A stretch of 17,890 nt of DNA from Desulfobacterales bacterium (lineage in GTDB: Bacteria; Desulfobacterota; Desulfobacteria; Desulfobacterales; UBA11574). The stretch spans positions 1 through 17,890 of the forward strand of contig JAUVTO010000018.1 of the NCBI GenBank assembly GCA_030601485.1, written 5' to 3'. The notes below the pieces were generated by a model, which had not been told where the DNA came from, ran no database searches, and saw only the letters and a list, made by a program, of their open reading frames with translations. The position numbers were made by a program, and so were the translations under genes. Shown here in pieces: positions 14,946 to 17,890 of this stretch (position 1 is its first letter; each line of letters opens with the position of its first letter).

Positions 14946-15215
14946 TTATGCCTCGTCTTTTTTCAAAACCGGATGTCCTTCCAGGCAGAAGGAACGCCAC
15001 TTGCAGTCGACCTGATCGCAATCGATAATTCCTTTTTGAAAACAGTCCGCATGACCTTCAGCGCGCTGAATACTTCTAATCAGGGTCGTTATATCAAGGA
15101 AATTCTTTTTTTCAACATCCGGTCCCGTCTTGGAGGATGATACTGTCGCTATCTCCTCGATCCCCTTCAGATTTCCAGTACTGTTCAAGCGCTTTTGATC
15201 TTTTCTGAATGGCAT
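14946..15215 (-). CDS. small Cys-rich hypothetical protein (89 aa), possible metal binding
   Basis: The C-terminal half holds a Cys cluster, C-x7-C-x4-C-x5-C, within the region ADCFQKGIIDCDQVDCKWRS and the next residues FCLEG. It follows a helix-like stretch (ITTLIRSIQRAEGH). The N-terminal 35 residues are polar and look disordered. The four Cys could hold Zn or an Fe-S cluster, or form disulfides; the protein has no export signal, so a cytoplasmic metal site is more likely. The start is uncertain: no Shine-Dalgarno sequence precedes ATG 15215, and the real start may differ. It lies between the 69-residue Cys-rich gene and the 97-residue gene on the same strand. No function known to me. Confidence 0.72.
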   Translation of the reverse strand: MPFRKDQKRLNSTGNLKGIEEIATVSSSKTGPDVEKKNFLDITTLIRSIQRAEGHADCFQKGIIDCDQVDCKWRSFCLEGHPVLKKDEA

Positions 15216-15320
15216 ATATCAGTTAACTTTATGTCCCGGAATTTCTCTCCACGGCGGGAAATCAAGGGTTTTTAAAACAAAGAACGCCTTTAAATCGGTT
15301 GTTTTTGAGATAGCTTTGCA

Positions 15321-15530
15321 TTATATTGTCCATAAAGAGGCAGAACTTTGTGCAATCGAAGGCGGTAGTGTATAATTGTATTCTTCTGTATAATCTATTC
15401 CGCTTCCAACGTTCCATTTTTCAGTAGATACATGAACCTCCTGTATCGCTTTCAGCAATTTACAATTTTTGGCGCAATCCTCCTTAGGCAGATCTTTTCT
15501 GGGACAATTTTTACATGGAGAAGAAATCAT
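15321..15530 (-). CDS. small Cys-rich hypothetical protein (69 aa)
   Basis: The N-terminus carries C6-x2-C9-x9-C19-x3-C23 (SPCKNCPRKDLPKEDC then AKNCKLL), a spacing that could bind one Zn ion or a small Fe-S cluster. The rest (about 30-69) is polar with several Tyr and Ser and no clear domain. A strong GGAGG site lies about seven bases before the ATG. It is the first of three short minus-strand genes, with a weak promoter at 15597-15624. The spacer to the next gene is 105 bases. It resembles zinc-ribbon-like or phage-type small proteins only in its Cys pattern. No function can be assigned. Confidence 0.75.
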   Translation of the reverse strand: MISSPCKNCPRKDLPKEDCAKNCKLLKAIQEVHVSTEKWNVGSGIDYTEEYNYTLPPSIAQSSASLWTI

Positions 15531-15568
15531 ATTCCCTCCTCTATCTAAGGGTATTCATTATTCATAAC

Positions 15569-15585
15569 ATCGGGAGACGCCCGAT
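15569..15585. other. GC-rich hairpin in the leader of the small Cys-rich genes
   Basis: ATCGGG (15569-15574), five-base loop, CCCGAT (15580-15585). On the plus strand it is followed by TTTTAATTAATTATT, which resembles a terminator, but no plus-strand gene precedes it. On the minus strand it would lie just after the predicted start site of the 69-residue gene, in its 5' leader. Confidence 0.45.
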
Positions 15586-15596
15586 TTTAATTAATT

Positions 15597-15624
15597 ATTA
15601 TCAGGTGAGAATTGGCTTTGTCTA
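15597..15624 (-). promoter_or_regulatory. weak promoter candidate for the small Cys-rich genes
   Basis: On the minus strand TAGACA (15624-15619), 16-base spacer, GATAAT (15602-15597). The -10 box matches 5 of 6 and the -35 box 4 of 6. Transcription would begin near 15590 and give a leader of about 60 bases containing a GC-rich hairpin. Confidence 0.33.
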
Positions 15625-15706
15625 TAGAGAGAAGGGCTCATTTTGATGGGCAAAATCCCTGGGAAGTGGGAACTTGTCCCGCAATAGAGGGATAAGAATT
15701 GATCTT

Positions 15707-16384
15707 TTATTCTTTCCAGAGATCAACGTCGATCAGGCCGAGCTTTGCAGCATAGCGAATCAATTCAATAGTATTATGAAGGCCGAGTTTGTTCATAATG
15801 TTGGCACGATGGTTTTCAACGGTCTTGGGGCTGATAAAAAGCTTTTCAGCAACTTTTTTGCTGGACAATCCCTCTGCCAGAAGGCGCATAACCTCTTGCT
15901 CCCGGGGCGTTAACGTATTGTAATCGGCATCCGTAATTTTTGCCTCTTTTAAAGGAGATTTCAAAAGATTTTCAACCACCGTATGGGAAACCGAGCTGTC
16001 AAGAAAATAGTCGCCTCTTGCAACAGATTCCAGCCCCTGAACAAGCCTTTCCGAGGCAGACTCCTTAACCACATATCCGGTTGCTCCGGCCTGAAATGCC
16101 TCGGCAATATAATCAATTTTAGAATGCATGCTGACAATCAAAATGCGTGTTGTGGAAAAAAGAGTTCGTATTTCCCTGGTTAGTTGAATGCCGCTTTGAT
16201 CCGGCAGGGATATGTCCACTATGATCATATCCGGTTTAAGTTTTTTGGTCAGTTGAAGCCCTTCTCGTCCATTTCCGGCTTCACCGACCACCTCAAAACG
16301 AGAATCTCGCTCTATAATCGCCTTAAGCCCTTCCCTGAAAAGAGGGTGATCATCAATGATCAATATGCTATTCTTTTCGGACAC
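15707..16384 (-). CDS. NarL/FixJ-family response regulator (receiver plus LuxR-type HTH)
   Basis: This 225-residue DNA-binding regulator has an intact receiver domain (about 5-120) with D11/D12, phospho-acceptor D57 (IIVDISLP), the conserved Ser/Thr region (LIVSMHS) and Lys (YVVKESA). A LuxR-type helix-turn-helix follows (LTPREQEVMRLLAEGLSS on to KTVENHRANIM, about 160-205). The GTG start at 16384 is chosen because AGGAG lies about seven bases before it inside the end of the kinase gene; an ATG at 16411 would give a longer overlap and lacks this site. It overlaps the kinase by 17 bases, so the two are cotranscribed and coupled, and they very likely form a cognate pair. Its target genes are not shown by the sequence. 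Confidence 0.93.
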   Translation of the reverse strand: MSEKNSILIIDDHPLFREGLKAIIERDSRFEVVGEAGNGREGLQLTKKLKPDMIIVDISLPDQSGIQLTREIRTLFSTTRILIVSMHSKIDYIAEAFQAGATGYVVKESASERLVQGLESVARGDYFLDSSVSHTVVENLLKSPLKEAKITDADYNTLTPREQEVMRLLAEGLSSKKVAEKLFISPKTVENHRANIMNKLGLHNTIELIRYAAKLGLIDVDLWKE

Positions 16385-17510
16385 AATTTTTCTCCTTATA
16401 GGGAACTTCAATAAAAATTTTTGTTCCTTCCGTTGGGCGAGATTGAATCTTCATTTTTCCGTTTAAAAGGCTGACCCTTTCCTCCATACTTCGAAGTCCC
16501 ATCCGTTTCTCTTTGATAGCCGATACCATTCGCTTCTTGATATCAAATCCTTTACCATCATCCTCAATGCGCAGGATGATGTATGGAAAAGAAGCAACCA
16601 TTTTGAGGGTTACACTGTTGGCATCGGCATGCTTTTTAATATTCCATAAAGCTTCCTGTATAAGGCGGTACAAGTTGATTTCCGTGTCAAAAGGAATTGT
16701 CAGATCATCCATGCCGGCAGCGAAAAAATCAATGTTTATCTGCTTTTTCTCGGCAAATTCTTCACAATATTGATAAACCGTTCGAACCAGCCCCAATTGG
16801 TCCAGCCCGGGAGGATGTAAATTATAAGCAAAATCTCTGACAGCCGATATCGATCTTTTGAGTATTTTTGACAATTCCGAAGATTTTTGTTTTATCTTAA
16901 CGGATACGGAAGGCTGGCCGTCAAAAAGCGTTTCCAGACCGATTTTCAGCAGGGAAAGGTCTTGTGCCACGCTGTCATGCAGATAACGGGAAATTCGCTG
17001 GCGCTCATTTTCCTGGGCCTTCATCAGTTGTTGAGTGAGGGTGTGAACATGTTCTTCCGCCTGTTTTCGCTTGGTGATGTTCACTATATTTGCCATTATA
17101 GCAGGCTTTCCCCTATATTCGATGGCAGCTACAATCATTTCGCACCAAATGGTTCCCCCATCTTTTTTGAGCCTTTGAACCTCATAATGATACGGAACAG
17201 ATTCACCCTTCAATCTTTTGGATACTCTTTCTGCTATAACCTCCCTGTAATCAGGATGAATCAGCACCTTATATTCCGTTCCCAGTAATTCTTCTACCGT
17301 ATGCCCATGCATCGTGGCGAATCTATCATTAACAAATACAAACCTTCCATCCTGGTGGATAAAAATACCGGTAAGGGAGCTCGTTGTAAGTGTTTTATAC
17401 TTTTCCTCACTCCTCCTCAGCTCTTCCTCCACCTGCTTGCATCCGATGGCTTCTTTTTCTAACTTCTTTACCCGTTGTTCCAATTCCTCATAGGTTGGAT
17501 TTTTGGGCAT
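16368..17510 (-). CDS. cytoplasmic PAS-domain histidine kinase (HisKA_3, NarX/DegS type)
   Basis: This 380-residue sensor kinase begins with a charged coiled coil (about 5-40, EELEQRVKKLEKE), then one PAS domain (about 40-148), a second coiled coil, and a HisKA_3 dimerisation domain with phosphorylated H178 (ISRYLHDSVAQDLS). The ATPase domain shows the N box (EALWNIKKHA, N290), DDGKGFD and MGLRSMEERV. No membrane segment or signal peptide is seen, so it senses something in the cytoplasm, perhaps redox state, a small ligand or a bound cofactor through PAS. PAS heme or flavin binding cannot be decided. GGAG about nine bases before ATG 17510 supports the start. The response regulator gene overlaps its 3' end. 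Confidence 0.93.
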   Translation of the reverse strand: MPKNPTYEELEQRVKKLEKEAIGCKQVEEELRRSEEKYKTLTTSSLTGIFIHQDGRFVFVNDRFATMHGHTVEELLGTEYKVLIHPDYREVIAERVSKRLKGESVPYHYEVQRLKKDGGTIWCEMIVAAIEYRGKPAIMANIVNITKRKQAEEHVHTLTQQLMKAQENERQRISRYLHDSVAQDLSLLKIGLETLFDGQPSVSVKIKQKSSELSKILKRSISAVRDFAYNLHPPGLDQLGLVRTVYQYCEEFAEKKQINIDFFAAGMDDLTIPFDTEINLYRLIQEALWNIKKHADANSVTLKMVASFPYIILRIEDDGKGFDIKKRMVSAIKEKRMGLRSMEERVSLLNGKMKIQSRPTEGTKIFIEVPYKEKNCVRKE

Positions 17511-17564
17511 TTGAATATACTCCTATAGATTTCAAGAAAATGTGTTTGGGGCTTTTGGGTTACG

Positions 17565-17578
17565 ATCTCCGAAGAGAT
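17565..17578 (-). other. UUCG-tetraloop hairpin in the kinase leader
   Basis: On the minus strand ATCTC-TTCG-GAGAT forms a five-pair stem closed by C(UUCG)G, an unusually stable RNA loop, 55 bases before the kinase ATG. On the plus strand the same hairpin is followed by TTTT, so it might instead stop plus-strand transcripts. Confidence 0.45.
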
Positions 17579-17585
17579 TTTTCCT

Positions 17586-17688
17586 GTGCGACTCCAAGAA
17601 ACTGGAAATTTGAAATTAGAAACTTGATAACAACCTGAATTGTCATTTCTTTTCCAAGTTTCGAGTTTCCAGTTTCAAGTATCGCACC
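17586..17688. repeat. imperfect inverted repeat built of GAAACTxG units
   Basis: The left arm begins GTGCGA at 17586 and continues AGAAACTGGAAATTTG and AGAAACTTG. The right arm, read on the minus strand from 17688, begins GGTGCGATACTTGAAACTGG and continues AAACTCGAAACTTGG. Both arms contain short repeats of GAAACT plus two bases. The arms are separated by about 25 bases. It encodes nothing and looks like another dispersed palindromic element, unrelated in sequence to the one at 4830. Confidence 0.65.
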
Positions 17689-17890
17689 CCAATTGTTCCC
17701 TTAATTAGTTTCCAGGGAGAATGAGAATAACCCCAAAATATTTTTCTGTAAGCCTATATAAACCATTATTCCACTATTTCATCATTCCTCTACGATTTCC
17801 CAATTTATCACAAAAGTATTGTTATTGAGAAGATATCTCGATAAATCAGGAACCTTCGTATTTAAAAGAAAGCGATACTCTGGCACGATA

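Larger units (their letters stand above)
17511..17890. other. 380-bp region without a convincing gene, upstream of the kinase
   Basis: No open frame here has coding character. It contains a hairpin at 17565-17578, an imperfect inverted repeat at 17586-17688, and then about 200 AT-rich bases to the window edge in which I see no clear promoter, RNA gene or operator. The minus-strand promoter of the kinase operon should lie here but was not identified. Confidence 0.6.

Noticed and set aside
15660..15706. Terminator for the response regulator in the GGGA/TCCC repeats after its stop
   Set aside because: The possible stems are short and imperfect and lack a T-tract on the minus strand.
1..17890. 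CRISPR array, tRNA or rRNA genes, phage genes or an intact insertion sequence
   Set aside because: No regularly spaced repeats, no cloverleaf or rRNA-like stretches, and no full transposase or phage protein were seen; only a probable transposase fragment at 13946-14035.

Overview
The window looks like a chromosomal segment of an anaerobic, probably sulfate-reducing or syntrophic bacterium of the Desulfobacterota (Desulfobacterales-like). This rests on gene content: an FprA-type flavodiiron protein, a class-I hybrid cluster protein with the short N-terminal Cys spacing of anaerobes, small Cys-rich proteins of a kind I associate with sulfate reducers, and dispersed palindromic elements. No rRNA, tRNA or CRISPR array is visible, and the taxonomic call is an inference.

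Layout. (1) Positions 1-4342: the tail of an unknown gene, a perfect 22-bp palindrome that looks like an operator, then a translationally coupled membrane-fusion protein and RND pump of the drug/amphiphile type. No outer-membrane factor is present. (2) 4429-4764: a small cupin. (3) 4830-4984: a 155-bp palindromic dispersed repeat; a second copy lies at 13716-13866. (4) 5101-8197, same strand: flavodiiron protein, VOC-fold protein, Hcr-like FAD/[2Fe-2S] reductase and a two-cluster ferredoxin. (5) 8213-9049: an incomplete copy of the hcp leader, a terminator and a VapBC-like toxin-antitoxin pair. (6) 9185-14035: a truncated one-domain copA remnant, an intact hcp behind an FNR/HcpR-type site, an intact copper ATPase copA, the second repeat copy, a 37-bp hcp remnant and a likely transposase remnant. 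(7) 14010-17510, minus strand: a receiver-only protein whose phospho-acceptor Asp is Asn, three small hypothetical proteins (two Cys-rich), and a PAS-histidine kinase/LuxR-type response regulator pair. (8) 17511-17890: non-coding, with another imperfect inverted repeat.

How the genes work together. Flavodiiron protein, Hcr-like reductase, ferredoxin and Hcp form a coherent set for disposing of NO, hydroxylamine and O2. Hcr and the ferredoxin are plausible electron donors to Hcp, and a CRP/FNR-family site placed about -40 from a possible start site fits nitrosative-stress control. The copper ATPase directly after hcp may protect Fe-S proteins from Cu(I), which is inference. The hcp/copA region carries marks of an old tandem duplication in which both outer copies decayed, with a toxin-antitoxin pair lodged between the ferredoxin and the surviving hcp.

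I do not see a clearly new multi-gene defence or metabolic system. The best leads for something undescribed are the minus-strand group of small Cys-rich proteins next to the unphosphorylatable receiver, the covarying palindromic repeat family, and the remodelled hcr-fdx-hcp-copA locus.
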